Below are positions 44,847-57,003 of a DNA stretch of 64,000 nucleotides, in pieces. The first letter of the stretch is position 1. Each line of letters opens with the position of its first letter. The position numbers and the translations under genes are program-made. The notes beneath the pieces are model-generated. The model saw only the letters and a program-made list of their open reading frames with translations. It searched no databases and was not told the origin of the DNA. The DNA comes from Lycorma delicatula (lineage: Eukaryota; Arthropoda; Insecta; Hemiptera; Fulgoridae): contig NC_134464.1 in NCBI RefSeq assembly GCF_047948215.1, positions 32,115,020 to 32,179,019 of the forward strand, in the 5' to 3' direction.

Positions 44847-46414
44847 TTTTTTTTTGTCTTCAGTCATTTGACTGGTTTGATGCAGCTCTCCAAGATTCCC
44901 TATCTAGTGCTAGTCGTTTCATTTCAGTGTACCCTTTACATCCTACAACCCTAACAATTTGTTTTACATATTCCAAACGTGGCTTGCCTACACAATGTTT
45001 TCCTTCTACCTCTCCTTCCAATATTAAAGCGACTATTCCAGGATTCCTTAGTATGTGGCCTATAAGTCTGTCTCTTCTTTTAACTATATTTTTCCAAATA
45101 CTTCTTTCTTCATCTATTTGCCGCAATACCTCTTCATTTGTCACATTTTCCACCCATCTGATTTTTAACATTCTCCTATAGCACCACATTTCAAAAGCTT
45201 CTAATCTTTTCTTCTCAGATACTCAGATTGTCCAAGTTTCACTTCCATATAAAGCCACGCTCCAAACATACACTTTCCTATGAAATCTTTTCCTGACATT
45301 TAAATTAATTTTTGATGTAAACAAATTATATTTCTTACTGAAGGCTCGTTTAGCTTGTGCTATTCGGCATTTTATATCGCTCCTGCTGCGTCCATCTTTA
45401 GTAATTCTACTTCCCAAATAACAAAATTCTTCTACCTCCGTAATCTTTTCTCCTCCTATTTTCACATTCAGTGGTCCATCTTTGTTATTTCTACTACATT
45501 TCATTACTTTTGTTTTGTTCTTGTTTATTTTAATGCGATAGTTCTTGCGTAGGACTTCATCTATGCCGTTCATTGTTTCTTCTAAATCCTTTTTACTCTC
45601 GGCTAGAATTACTATATCATCAGCAAATCGTAGCATCTTTATCTTTTCACCTTGTACTGTTACTCCGAATCTAAATTGTTCTTTAACATCATTAACTGCT
45701 AGTTCCATGTAAAGATTGAAAAGTAACGGAGATAGGGAACATCCTTGTCGGACTCCCTTTCTTATTACGGCTTCTTTCTTATGTTCTTCAATTGCTACTG
45801 TTGCTGTTTGGTTCCTGTACATGTTAGCAATTGTTCTTCTATCTCTGAATTTGAACCCTAATTTTTTTAAAATGCTGAACATTTTATTCCAGTCTACGTT
45901 ATCGAACGCCTTTTTTAGGTCTATAAACGCCAAGTATGTTGGTTTGTTTTTCTTTAATCTTTCTTCTACTATTAATCTGAGGCCTAAAATTTCTTCCCTT
46001 GTCCCTATACTTTTCCTGAAACCAAATTGGTCTTCTCCTAACACTTCTTCTACTCTCCTCTCAATTCTTCTGTATAGAATTCAAGTTAAGATTTTCGATG
46101 CATGACTAGTTAAACTAATTGTTCTGTATTCTTCACATTTATCTGCCCCTGCTTTCTTTCGTATCGTGACTATAACACTTTTTTTGAAGTCTGACCGAAA
46201 TTCCCCTTTTTCATAAATATTACACACCAGTTTGTATAATCTATCAATCGCTTCTTCACCTGCACTGCGCAGTAATTCTACAGGTATTCCGTCTATTCCA
46301 GGAGCCTTTCTGCCATTTAAATCTTTTAATGCTCTCTTAAATTCAGATCTCAGTATTGTTTCCCCCATTTCATCCTCCTCAACTTCCTCTTCTTCCTCTG
46401 TAACACCATTTTGA
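44847..46414 (-). pseudogene. LINE-a copy 3: best-preserved reverse transcriptase fragment
   Basis: Minus strand. It has the longest open LINE piece in the window (45223-46044, 273 codons). This carries FRKSIGTREEI, FIDLKKAFDNVDW, QGCSLSPLLFNLYME, RFADDIVILAES and YGSETWTI. The upstream piece 46081-46473 has TEEEEEVEEDEMGETILRSE and KAPGIDGIPVELL. The downstream piece 44860-45189 has WCYRRMLKIRW, TNEEVLRQIDEERSIWK and YVKQIVRVVGC. Frame changes at about 45200 and 46060 break it. A likely target duplication, AGAATTAT, lies at 44839-44846 and 46415-46422. The 5' edge falls just before the RT domain; no endonuclease. It sits about 20 bp from mariner 2. Confidence 0.9.
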
Positions 46415-46422
46415 AGAATTAT

Positions 46423-48600
46423 AGGTATGATGAATGTTTTACATATGTAGTGTAATCGTAAAAGTATATACATTTCTACAACTCTTTATTATTATATTGT
46501 TTTAGTGCCGCATTAGAAAGAATACGTACATTCTAGGTGTTCCTACATTTTTAAGAATAACAAGTATGTAGTGCCAGGATAGAAAGTAAGGAGTAATGAC
46601 GCTTTCTGTTGTTTTTCACTAACCCGTATACAGTGTTGCACATTAATATTTGTAAGTCTTCCTCCTATAAAAAATCAGTCCAAAAAATACCATATCTTTA
46701 CTTTGTAATTACAAGAATTTTCTGCATAAGTATCTTGTATCTCATAAGTTTAACGTGTAGTTTAACCATAGATTACTTAACTTATCATTCGGTGGGGATT
46801 AATTCTTTCTGTTTTTTAATAATTTAAAGCGAAATAAATTTGGAATTTACGGTTTATTTTTTTATTGTTATTTTTTGTTAACAAAAAAAAAAAATGGTAG
46901 AAATTCTCTTTTATCAGAAAGAGGAAAAATACATCGTTCGTAAAATGAATGATCACACAAATAAAGAATTTTACTTATTGCTTTTAAAGTTAAAAAGAAA
47001 ATATTTCTAAAGAAAAAACATTTCTAGAGTTTCTAATAAATATTTTACGAATTTTTAACAGGAATTTTTAAAATTCCTGTTCAAATATTGTTATTCGAAT
47101 TACAAGAAAAACTATGTATTATTAAAATTTTTAAAGTTAACAAGGCGGAAAGTAATTTTTTTATGAAGAAAGCATATGTTTTATGAAATAAAATTGTGTT
47201 TGATGATAATATAATTTTTATCGGAATTCTTTTATTGCACGATGAGGATAAAATTTCACAATTCACAGCAAATAGACAAAAGTAAAATGACATTAAATAT
47301 TAATTTAAATGTAATATTTGAGAATGGTTCTGGTTAGTATTGTTTTATAACATTTATATTTGTTTTTGTTTAATTAATATTTGTTTTCATTTTATATTAG
47401 TTTTTCTCTTTGAAAAGTAATTGATAAAAGCCGGAAAGGGGTTGCATAACTTTCCCGGCCTCGTCCTTGATAAACCTTTATTTCAAAAACATCGTTGGGT
47501 TTTTAAATATTAACATCATTTTTTTTTTTTTAATTCATCAAATAAATTATGAAATACAAATAGGAACGATTTTTTAAATCGTTTTTATACAACAAATTTA
47601 GTAAAAAATTTTAAAAATCGGGTTCTAAGTATCTTCCTAGATATTTTACTAGTTAGTGCCGAATTTAGCAATGTTACCAAATTAAAAATTAATAAAAAAA
47701 GTTGTTTATTTTCCTTATAAGAAAAAATTTAATTCAAACTAACGAATTAATATAAAATTTGGTTAATATTTTTAGAAAAAACAAATAAATGTGAAATCGG
47801 TTAGTACGTTATCGCTTGTCTATAGGGCTGCAAACTGGAGATTACCCAGTATGACAATTTTATGCCTATATTCATGCGTAATTTTTGCATTTCACTTTAT
47901 GAATATCAGTTATATTGCAACTATATGTCAATTGATTTGAATATATCAGGTGTAATTTTGTTCACAATAAAAAGGTTAACGTTTCATTAAATAAAACAAT
48001 TCGATAAAACCAGGATTTAAACAGCTGTTAATGATAAGAAAATTAAAAGGTCATCAATTTGGAATTTTCAAATGTAAAATGTTTATACTTCCTTATTTTG
48101 TAAATGTTTTAGGGTACTTTTATATCAAATTTTAATAAAATACCTCAATCCGTTTTAAGATACACATTTTTATTGAAAAAATACAAAATAGAGAACGAAG
48201 GGAAAATAACTGAGATTCCAGCATAGAGGATTCATCTATACGAGTTTATGAAGCGAAGATTCTTAATGCAGAATTCGGGATGGGGAATTAACTGAGAAAA
48301 AGCGAGCGTCACGAAAAAGCGTCACACGCTAGTTGATCTTCCACTATGCTGAATCTGATGTAATACAGCTGACCATATAGTATAGAAAACAGATGCTCCA
48401 ACTTATAATAATGATTAAACTTCAATGATATATTTAAAGTTTTGTACGTTTTATGTAAATAAATATTTTTTATAATATGTGTATTTCATATTTCTTATTA
48501 ATAAAAAAATTTAAGATTTGTGTACACTGCGTATAGGTTATTTTACACCATGAAGCTTCGTTTCCGCAGTGTGTCCACGCCCTTACGCAATTGTTTTAAT
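46423..48600. other. AT-rich DNA, no supported gene
   Basis: A perfect 25-bp hairpin lies at 47057-47081 (AACAGGAATTTT, one T, AAAATTCCTGTT). A second short hairpin is at about 47431-47459 (GCCGGAAAG / CTTTCCCGGC). No named repeat. Confidence 0.5.
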
Positions 48601-48618
48601 TTTTTTTGCTTATTTTCA

Positions 48619-48715
48619 GGTACCGACTCAGTCTCCGAAGATTGGCCGGCATCTCCACGGGCATTCTGTCTAGTAAAGAAAAAATACTGGTGGTGTGATG
48701 TCTCCTTATCTGATA
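48619..48715 (+). other. Weak candidate exon
   Basis: The pyrimidine-rich TTTTTTTTGCTTATTTTCAG ends at 48618 and is a good splice acceptor. The next ~100 bp are unusually GC-rich for this region and open in the frame SVSEDWPASPRAFCLVKKKY. A possible donor is GTAAAG at 48674, or the exon runs on. No domain is recognised. Confidence 0.25.
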
Positions 48716-49036
48716 GGGTCGAAAATCAAACCATAACCGGAATGTATATAACCAAATACCTTTTAATCCAAATTTCAAACTTTTCAATCGACTTTTTCTC
48801 CAGAAACGAGGTAAAAACTCGTTTGAAATAACGTTGAATAACCTCTTATTCCTACTGAATTAAAATTACTGAATTTGAAATAACCTAATACGTAAAAAAA
48901 TTGTTGTTAATATAATAGTTACTATTATCATTTCTACACTACACTATAGTAGATTATTACTGCTACTATTAGTAGTAGTAGATCTACTAAGATCTACTAT
49001 TATCCCTATATTTAGGACTGCTTACCTTTCTTTACT

Positions 49037-49200
49037 TCATTCTTTTATCACTTGACGCGTTTCAGAACCACTCCATTGTCAAAACTTATTGCACTGAAGT
49101 ACACTTAAGTAAACTTTGAAGCACACTTATTGTACTGGAGTATAATAACTTTTAACAACGGAGTGGTTCCGAATCCTGTCAACAAGTGATAAAGAATGAA
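49037..49200. repeat. Small inverted repeat, ~57-bp arms
   Basis: 49037-49093 and 49144-49200 are imperfect inverse copies, from TTCATTCTT at the outer edge through GGAACCACTCC to AAGTTATT. The core AAGCGCGTC/GTCAACAAGTGATAA-type words resemble the tails of some insect retroelements. The spacer is about 50 bp. Confidence 0.8.
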
Positions 49201-49488
49201 GCTAAAAAATGTAAGAGGCACTAAACATAAAAACTTAATATTTACTTTTATCGTATTGAAGCTTAAATTTTTACGATCAATATACAAAATTTCAAAAAAG
49301 TGAAAGCTACATTCACCTCTTCAATTTTGTCCAAAGTTTAATGCCATTAGTGTCCCATATATATAGAATTTTTTTTGAGTAATTTTCGACGAATTTACGT
49401 TGAGTCAGTCTGGGGAGATATTAACCAAAATACAGGCCAATGCGCAACGTCAACAATCACAATAAACCTGCCTTCGACATTTTTAACC

Positions 49489-49528
49489 TATATATATATA
49501 TATATATATATATACATACATACATACG
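49489..49528. repeat. (TA)n plus (CATA)n microsatellite
   Basis: About 13 TA units followed by three to four CATA units. Confidence 0.95.
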
Positions 49529-49529
49529 A

Positions 49530-50935
49530 GTATATGTTTTCCTTTACAAACTATAGCTGATAACAAATATATATAAAACGTTTTTAACCGTTTGAAGATG
49601 ATTTAACCCGATTAAAAATCGGTATTATTTGGTTTATAAAAAAAGAAGAAATGGTAAAAATGTAGCGCCATAAAAGATACCATATGTAAAAAAAAATAAA
49701 ATTAATGAAATAAAATAAAAAAAGAAAGAAAACAAATACGGTTTTATACATAATAAAATTTAAGTATATATACTAAACGAATGTAAAATGTAAACATTAA
49801 AATGCGATGGTTTATACACCAAACTCTGGTGCCATTTGATGTGAAAATTTATTGCAGAGAAATTAATTTTATTATAGTTACAACTGAGATCAACGGTTAT
49901 ACTGAAAAAAAACCATTAACAACCTACAGAAAATAAATTAATAAACACATTTGGCAAATACAGCAACTCGGATTTGTTTCATAACGTTAGAAAAAAAAAA
50001 AATAAGAAAGAGCACTGAAAAAAATGACACTGCTTTTCGTATAAAAGAAGGGAAAAATATAGTTAAAAAATCACACTTACGAAATCACATAAAATTTCCT
50101 AGATTTTACTGTTTATTTAGATTTTTCGATTTTTTTACTGTTTGGAAACAGTAAATCAAACGAAAAATCTTACATTTATAAATTAATTTGTAAAGACAAT
50201 ACAACATAACTTTTGTGAACGTTCCTTGAAAAAGAACATTAAACGGTTATCCTCTATTTTAAATTTTGTTTAAAGGAGGGGATATCTGTTTGATTGGTTT
50301 AGGTTTCAACCTACCTCCATCTTTCTTTAGACATCAAATAACAAGAAGAAAATACCTGTTTCGAGATAGGTAATGAAGTGGGAAATTTGAATGGATTTCG
50401 GTAATTTTCAGCTAATTATATACTTTTTTTATTAGGATTGGCTGAAAGGATAACTGTTGTTAATGTTTTTTAATTTTATTCCGTAAAAATTTTTAAGAAA
50501 ATACCAGTATATTATATTTTTTATTAATTATTGTTTTTTTTCTTAAATAATTTTAATTTCTTTATTAATTCATTTATCAGTATTTTTAAAATATTTCCTA
50601 CCGTTGATGAGTGTAAAACAATCAGTAAGGTAATCTAGATTTAAACTTTAAATTACATTTTATAAAAAAGTATTTCGAGCGTTTCTTATTTTGTAATTTA
50701 AACAAATTTGGTAAGCTAAACTATTTATTCTTTAAATTTTAAAAATATATATATTTATTTTAATTTAATAGAATTTATTAACATTTTTAAAACTTAATAT
50801 TCTATTCCATAACATCAATTACGTTAAGAAAAAGTGAATGTAAAACACATAACATGATCTACAAAATTATCATCAACGATAAAAATTACGTTACAATTAA
50901 GAATATCAAAAAGTAGTAAATGAATACGTCTTACA
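49530..50935. other. AT-rich DNA, no supported gene
   Basis: Nothing beyond homopolymer-rich sequence was recognised. Confidence 0.5.
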
Positions 50936-50939
50936 ACGA

Positions 50940-51400
50940 ATAGGACTGGAGAGAAATTTATGGCAGAATGTCATCAGATAAGACGAATCAGGTTGAATCC
51001 AGTGGCCGGACTTGCGCCTCTGAATCTCCTCGTTCGGAAGAGAAAGAAATGTACAGGAGAGCGGATTCGGAGACACGAAAGGCAGATGAACCAACGGACG
51101 ATCCCGGACCTTTAGAGATGGCTGTGCAGAAAACACAGGGAACTGGGAATCGAGTTACCCGGTTCCTTAACGATCATTGATTTTTAAGGCGTACTTAAGC
51201 GCGTGGACGGTGAGATCCTCCGCAGAATCTAATCATTGCGAGAAAGAGAATACCGCAAAACACACGATGTTAATGTGCGATCACTTCCTGCAACACAGGG
51301 AAGGGGAGAATTCTGCTTGCTTACCGCATAGAAAATCATTGGGAATATGTTACAAACATAACGGTCGTGGCGCGCAGCGTCCACGATGTCAATAAAGATC
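50940..51400 (+). pseudogene. R1/Jockey-type LINE, C-terminal end of ORF2
   Basis: Reading across frames gives RLNPVAGLAPLNLLV (the 'AGxxPLxLL' block), RTIPDL followed after a stop by RWLCRKHREL, VTRFLNDH, FKAYLKRVDGEILRR, and HCEKENTAKHTMLMCDHF. This order is the end of ORF2 in R1/Jockey-type LINEs: post-RT 'PDL' block, then 'FL-GHG-F--YL' block, then a CCHC-like knuckle. The first knuckle Cys appears to be replaced (SNHC). Frameshifts at about 51100 and 51180 kill it. The RT domain is not present. It is GC-richer than the flanks. Confidence 0.65.
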
Positions 51401-51690
51401 ATTCGGACAAAGTTGGGGGATGAAAAAAAGGGATGAATAAATTCCCTCTGAGCCTCCCTTGTAGGAGATCAAAAATGAATTAAAAACAAAATCATAGAAC
51501 CTCGAGGTTTTCAAACGTAGGTCCAGCAATGGGGTTATGGACGGAGGCAAGACACATAAGTGCTGGGATAATACCGAAAGATGGGCTTTGATTCCATGTG
51601 GTGATCGGGAAGAGGTTTTATGGGTAGATCCCAAGGGAGAATCCCACATTTCTATGAAGTTCGAGACCACATGGTTTGTGTATGTTTTCC
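51401..51690 (+). mobile_element. Probable 3' UTR of the R1-type LINE
   Basis: It continues at similar base composition with no frame: GTGCTGGGATAATACCGAAA, GGTAGATCCCAAGGGAGAAT. This fits a LINE 3' untranslated region ending near 51690; no poly(A) is obvious. Confidence 0.45.
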
Positions 51691-52930
51691 CTTCACCGAC
51701 AGAAAAAATTTGAAATATAAATAGTTTAAACTACAATTGCAATCTAACTTGGGATGGTTAATTCTTCATTTCGAACAAAGGATCAACATTTTTAATTAAG
51801 TTATTAAATTTTCCGATAAATGATACATTTTAGTAAAGAATTTCGAGCAAATGACATTTAAGAAAACTTTTATAGAAATTCTTCGTTGAAATTTTCAAAG
51901 AAAGTTTTTTCTTCTTTCTAACAGGAACAATCTATTATTATTATTATTATTCGCTGTGGATAGATTTTAGTAAAAATATTAATTTGAAAATAATTTCTAG
52001 AAAAACAAAATCTTTTAATAATAAATTTATAATGACGGTTTCATGTCCGATAAGGAATAAAAATAAAAATTAATATCTCAAAATTAATTCAGCTTTTTGT
52101 ATTATTTTCTTCGTTTTATTTGGGGAAAAATTTAAAGAGACTTTTAAAGTTAACCAACAAACAGAAAATACATTTTATATATTAATATAGATACAATAGC
52201 GTTAAAAAGTTTAATTCTTATATCAACAATTCTTGTATAAAACAATGAATAAAAAGAATTCTATATAATCATAAAACGACCTGATTACAGGACTGTAAAC
52301 AAAATGAGCAGTTCTTTTGTTTTAAAAAAGTAGGGTATAAAAAAAAGTAGAGTTAAGTGGAGAGATTATTACTTTCAGATATTAAAATCGATTAAAGAAA
52401 GAAAAAGAGAATAAAGAGAGAGGGTGGAGAGAGAGAGAAAGAATGAAAAGTAGAGGGAGAAAGAGTAAGGCAAAAAGTAAATTGCACTGAGTTCTATTTC
52501 ATAATAGCTTCGATAAAAGGGGAAACTTTTCATGCGAAATAAAGTAAATGAAACGATTACAAAAGATTAGGATGTATGTAAATTCGATTAGGCTCATCCA
52601 AATTATTTTTTTATTATGTATACACCAATCATGTTAGGTAAGAATATTAGTTTTTATAGAAAAATTAATCTTCGATTATTTTTATACGTTAATAAATATA
52701 TTTCTGTAGAACAAAAAAATGGCCGACTGTTTTCTATTTGAATTCGAAAAAAAATATTTCAAAAATTATAAAATTTTGCTTATATATATTTGTTTGTTTT
52801 CTTTGTTTGTTTTGTTATGTAAACAGTTTTCCAGGTATTGCCGGGTCTATATATAATCAAATGCAAAATTACCGCTAACGGCTTGCCAGGTCTGACATAA
52901 CTGCAATGCGAGTGCAAATGTACCGGTAAA
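51691..52930. other. AT-rich DNA with a purine-rich tract
   Basis: Nearly pure A/G sequence at about 52390-52485 (GAGAGAGGGTGGAGAGAGAG core). An (ATT)n run is at 51937-51951. No gene. Confidence 0.6.
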
Positions 52931-52937
52931 CATGTAG

Positions 52938-53140
52938 TCTGGAATAGACCCAGGTCGACCGCTTCTGAGACGTATGGTTAATTGAGACCCAACCACCAAA
53001 GAACACCGGTATCCATACAGTATTCAAATCTACATAAAAGCAACAGCCTTAACAAGAATTCGGACCTTAGATGTCTCGATTTCGAAAATCAGCTGATTTT
53101 GCGATGACGAGTTTAATCGTTAGACTAACCCGGCGGGTTA
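52938..53140 (-). mobile_element. SINE1 copy, tail truncated
   Basis: Minus strand. The head inverse ends AACCCGGCGGGTT at 53140. The palindrome region is CGAAAATCAGCTGATTTTGCG, and the body inverse has CAAAGAACACCGGTATCC. The LINE-shared tail is missing. It lies 20 bp from a SINE2 in the opposite orientation. Confidence 0.8.
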
Positions 53141-53161
53141 CTTACAAAACAATAAGTTTAG

Positions 53162-53312
53162 CCCGCCTCCGTGGCACGAGTGGTAGCGTCTCTGTCTTTC
53201 ATCCGGAGGTCCCGGGTTCGAATCCCGGTCATGTGCATGGCAATTTCACACGCTGCATTGTCAACCATCTAGCAATACCTAACGGATGTCCTGGAGGTTA
53301 AACGAACAAAAA
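53162..53312 (+). mobile_element. SINE2 copy, complete
   Basis: GCCTCCGTGGCACGAGTGGT (A box), GTCCCGGGTTCGAATCCCGG (B box), body CACACGCTGC, tail CCTAACGGATGTCCTGGAGG then TTAAACGAAC and an A-rich end. The head is the best preserved in the window. Confidence 0.9.
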
Positions 53313-53659
53313 AAAAAGAAAAAGAAAAAGTGTCTATCTGTTAAAGTCGGGACTTCAAAGCCTTTTCATAATGTAGATATACTATACTATTAAAGAGAAT
53401 GAGGAACCAAGTGGTATCCATTTGCTTTCTTAACTTAACGGAAAATATTCTTACATATTAGAGTAGCAGATCAACTAAAATACTGTTGACATTCAGCAAT
53501 ACAATTTATCCCACGGTCGAGCTGTGTAGCAACCATCATTACTTTTAGAGAAATCAACTGTAATTATCATCATGTACGTTACGTACAATACATCAAAATA
53601 AATTCTGGAACATATTTGTTTATAAATATCAGATTAATTGTAATTAAAATAAATTATTT

Positions 53660-53696
<37 letters not shown>

Positions 53697-54404
53697 TTCA
53701 TAAATAATTATTATATTTTTAGAAAAATTTGTTGCATGAGTTAATCATTTCAAGTATTCATTGACTTCATTTCACTTAATTTTTAATAAAGTATAAAATA
53801 CCAACTTAAAGGATTTCTTTTTCCAACATTAAAATAAAAATCATTAGATGCTGCTGGTTGTAAATAAATAACTGAAATTTTGGACGAAGTATCTTTAATA
53901 TTATTTTCCTTTATAGGATCTTTTTTTAATGTTTTCCTTTAGATTAAAGTACTCATTCTTGTAAGGAATAAACTTCAAAGAATAAAATGAAAAAAAACTT
54001 GATCCGTTGTTTCTAAGTAAACAAAAATTGAGGTCATTACAAAAAAAATATGTTTAAATAAATATGTATGAACTCTCTTAATTTTATAACATTGTGTTTT
54101 TAAATCTATTCACTACATGTTATAAGATCTTAATGAACCATTTCCCATTAATAAAAATAATAAAAAGAATGCAGCTTCGCAAAATTTACAATCTACATAA
54201 CTCAAAAATTGTTTATAAAAATCATGATAAAATTTTAATATGTTTATTATTGTAAAAAAAAAAGATTGTATTTTAAAATTTAATTTATACTAATTATTTT
54301 TTAAAAAATGGAACCGATATCAAGATCATATAATGTGATGCATGTATATAGAATTATAAGATTCCCATTGTCCCTACCGATGCTGTATATTATACGAATA
54401 TATA
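53313..54404. other. AT-rich DNA with (TA)n
   Basis: A (TA)n tract lies at 53663-53692. No gene is visible. Confidence 0.55.
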
Positions 54405-54772
54405 ATGTATACTGGGTCTGAAATGTTTATGACGAAATATCTCGATTTTTTATCATTTTTGGTACATATCTTGTGTAGAAACTCACATTACCTGCCCTAC
54501 AGAACACCATATAACATCATACAAATAAAATATCAGGATTCCCATTGCCCCTACCTACCCGCCAGACCGCGAAAAAACTATTTTTATCAATTTTCAGACC
54601 GATTTTTCGTGTCTAAAAAATGTTTTCAACATCAAGGTACTACCGCGAAAAGAAGCTGCGTCGATTGCAACAAAATTTATTTCAATCGAATAATAGGGAA
54701 AAAGTTATGTGCGAATAAACATACAAAAAATATACGGGTCTAATACATAACCTCCTTTGAAGTCGGTTAAAA
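54405..54772 (+). repeat. Transposon-tail-like repeat with a small ORF
   Basis: It ends ACATAACCTCCTTTGAAGTC and GGTTAAAAAA. This 'CCTCCTTTGAAGTCGG' tail is widespread in insect transposon sequence. A 112-codon frame (54405-54743) has four Cys in the later half (CVDCNK, KLCANKH) but no recognised domain. GATTCCCATTG(T/C)CCCTACC occurs twice (54361 and 54537). Confidence 0.4.
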
Positions 54773-56933
54773 AATGAAACCTCGTATGGTTTAACTCAGT
54801 TTTAAAATATTTATTTTTGCACAAAATTTAAAAATTTGTATAGAAGTTATACAAATTTAGCACCAGCAGTGAAATTTTAAGCACTTAAAAAGTTTAAGTA
54901 CTTTGACGTTATCGATTACCGTTTTAGTAACATTTGGAGAAAGCTACTTCTAGATAGATTTCATAAGAAAGCTACTTATTGTAACGAGTACAATAATTCG
55001 ACTTCCGGAAAATTTCGACATATCTTCTCGTTTCACATACCCAGACCACAAATCTACTGTCAGTTCAAAAGTTTATATATATATATATATTTCACTTTCT
55101 TGTGGACACGATAACTGCTGTAAATTTGCGCCAATCACTTTCAAATTGAGACATAAAATACGACCAAAAATCTCCGTCAAGTTAGTTAATGGGCAAAATC
55201 GGAACCTGGGATTGTTTTTTCGAAAAAAAACAATATCGCTGTAACTTTCTTGTTAAGTAAAATATCGAATTCTTTTAAAGTTTTTACCATTCTATGGATA
55301 AGGGCCTAAAAATTATCTAAGTAAAGTTTTTCGATATCACCAACCATTGGCTCAGTGGGTGAATAAAATGGGGCTTCCAAGACAAAAAATATACCTCCCT
55401 TGATAGGCACAGTATCGAATCGGTTTAAAGTGGTCGTTAGTCCTCTAAACATTACCTAAAACGTTTGTCTGAAACAATTTTTTGATATGACCCACCCTTA
55501 CGGCAAGGGATGACGAAAATATTGGTGGAATTGTAAGAAAGGCTTGTCGTATGTTATACATGTGAAACTTTTTTCACATACAACCATTGTCGTATTGAGG
55601 AAATTTGAATTTTTTTTAACTTTAAGATGGAAATTTTTGTATCCTATACTTAGCACCGGTACAATCTACCTCCGCCTTCTGGCGTACCAAAAGGGATTTT
55701 TTATTAATATGATCCAAAAACAAAAAAATAATAATTTTTCTTTTATTTTTCGTTAAAATTCTGGTTTATCTTTTTACAAAAATTAAAATATGATTTTTAT
55801 CCCACTGGAAAAAAGATTGAAAATTATTGTTTATGTTTGTCTTTCATTTTTTATAATTTATTTACTGATTTCTGATACTTTACAAAAAAGTAATTAAACT
55901 CGTGTGAATTAATAAAACAAATAACTTTTAATTAAAAAATATTATATCTTTCCATCGTCGGCAGCTATGCACTTTTGTGTTCCTACATTAATTAAGGTTA
56001 TTACATTAATATTTTGAATTATATTTCAAAATTTTAACAAATTTAAACCAGATTCGTTTTTTTTATTTTGTAGAAGAAAAGAACGGAGTACTTCTATTAC
56101 GGAAGAGAGAGGAGTTCTAAAAGTTGGTTTATTCAAATATTTTTTCTCTGCAACTTATAGTTTTTAAAAACTTCACCAGATGAGTACTAGGGAGTAATCA
56201 GAAAGATAAAGTAGAGGAATCGTAGGTCTCAAACGACTTTATCCTTTAGTCAGTTTAAAAAAAAAAAAAAAGTTATTGATTATTTCTTTGTAATGATACT
56301 GATGGAGAAGATATTCTAATATTTAAATTGTTAATAATAAACTTTTCAATGACCCCTTTTTACCAAAAAACTCTCACTTCTTCTTCAACTGTCATAGAAA
56401 TTTAACACAAATCAATAGCACATAAATCATCATACCAGTCGAAAAAACCGACCGCTAATAAACGCAACAAAATTTCCTCTTGTTTATTTTGCATCTTTGG
56501 ACTCAGGAAGTTCTTACAACGAGTAATGAAAAACATTTAGTTTATTATAATTGCTTATCATAAAATAAACAAATTATTAAAACTGATATGAAACAATTGA
56601 GAAGTCAGTAGTACTTGTATTTATACTCAAATAAATACATACTCTGGGTACATAAACAGAAAGAATTTTTTGTGACGAGAAGATTTACGGTATCTTACTG
56701 GTAATACAAATAATTAAAAAATAGGCAGTAAATCCAGTTAAACACATGTCATTGGAACCGTAATACAAGACAAAGAATACGTTTCTTGCCTAAGAAATCT
56801 GTGACCAACGCGATAATTAACGAATAGTTATCCATTATAACTAAAATTCCAATTTTTACGATATACAGAACACTTATGGTACATATTTTATGGTAACTTA
56901 TATATATATATACTTATATATTCCCATATTAGG

Positions 56934-56936
<3 letters not shown>
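54773..56936. other. Non-coding DNA, partly repeat-like
   Basis: 55090-55690 is more complex than its flanks (GCTGTAACTTTCTTGTTAAG, GACCCACCCTTACGGCAAGG) and reads like a transposon body, but no copy elsewhere in the window confirms it. The rest is AT-rich. Confidence 0.4.
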
Positions 56937-57000
<64 letters not shown>

Positions 57001-57003
57001 TAT
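56937..57003. repeat. Long (TA)n(CA)n microsatellite
   Basis: About 26 TA units followed by six CA units. It is the longest dinucleotide tract in the window. Confidence 0.98.

Noticed and set aside
54405..54743. 112-codon ORF as a zinc-finger protein
   Set aside because: Cys spacing does not form a recognised finger, and the frame lies in a repeat ending in a common transposon-type tail.
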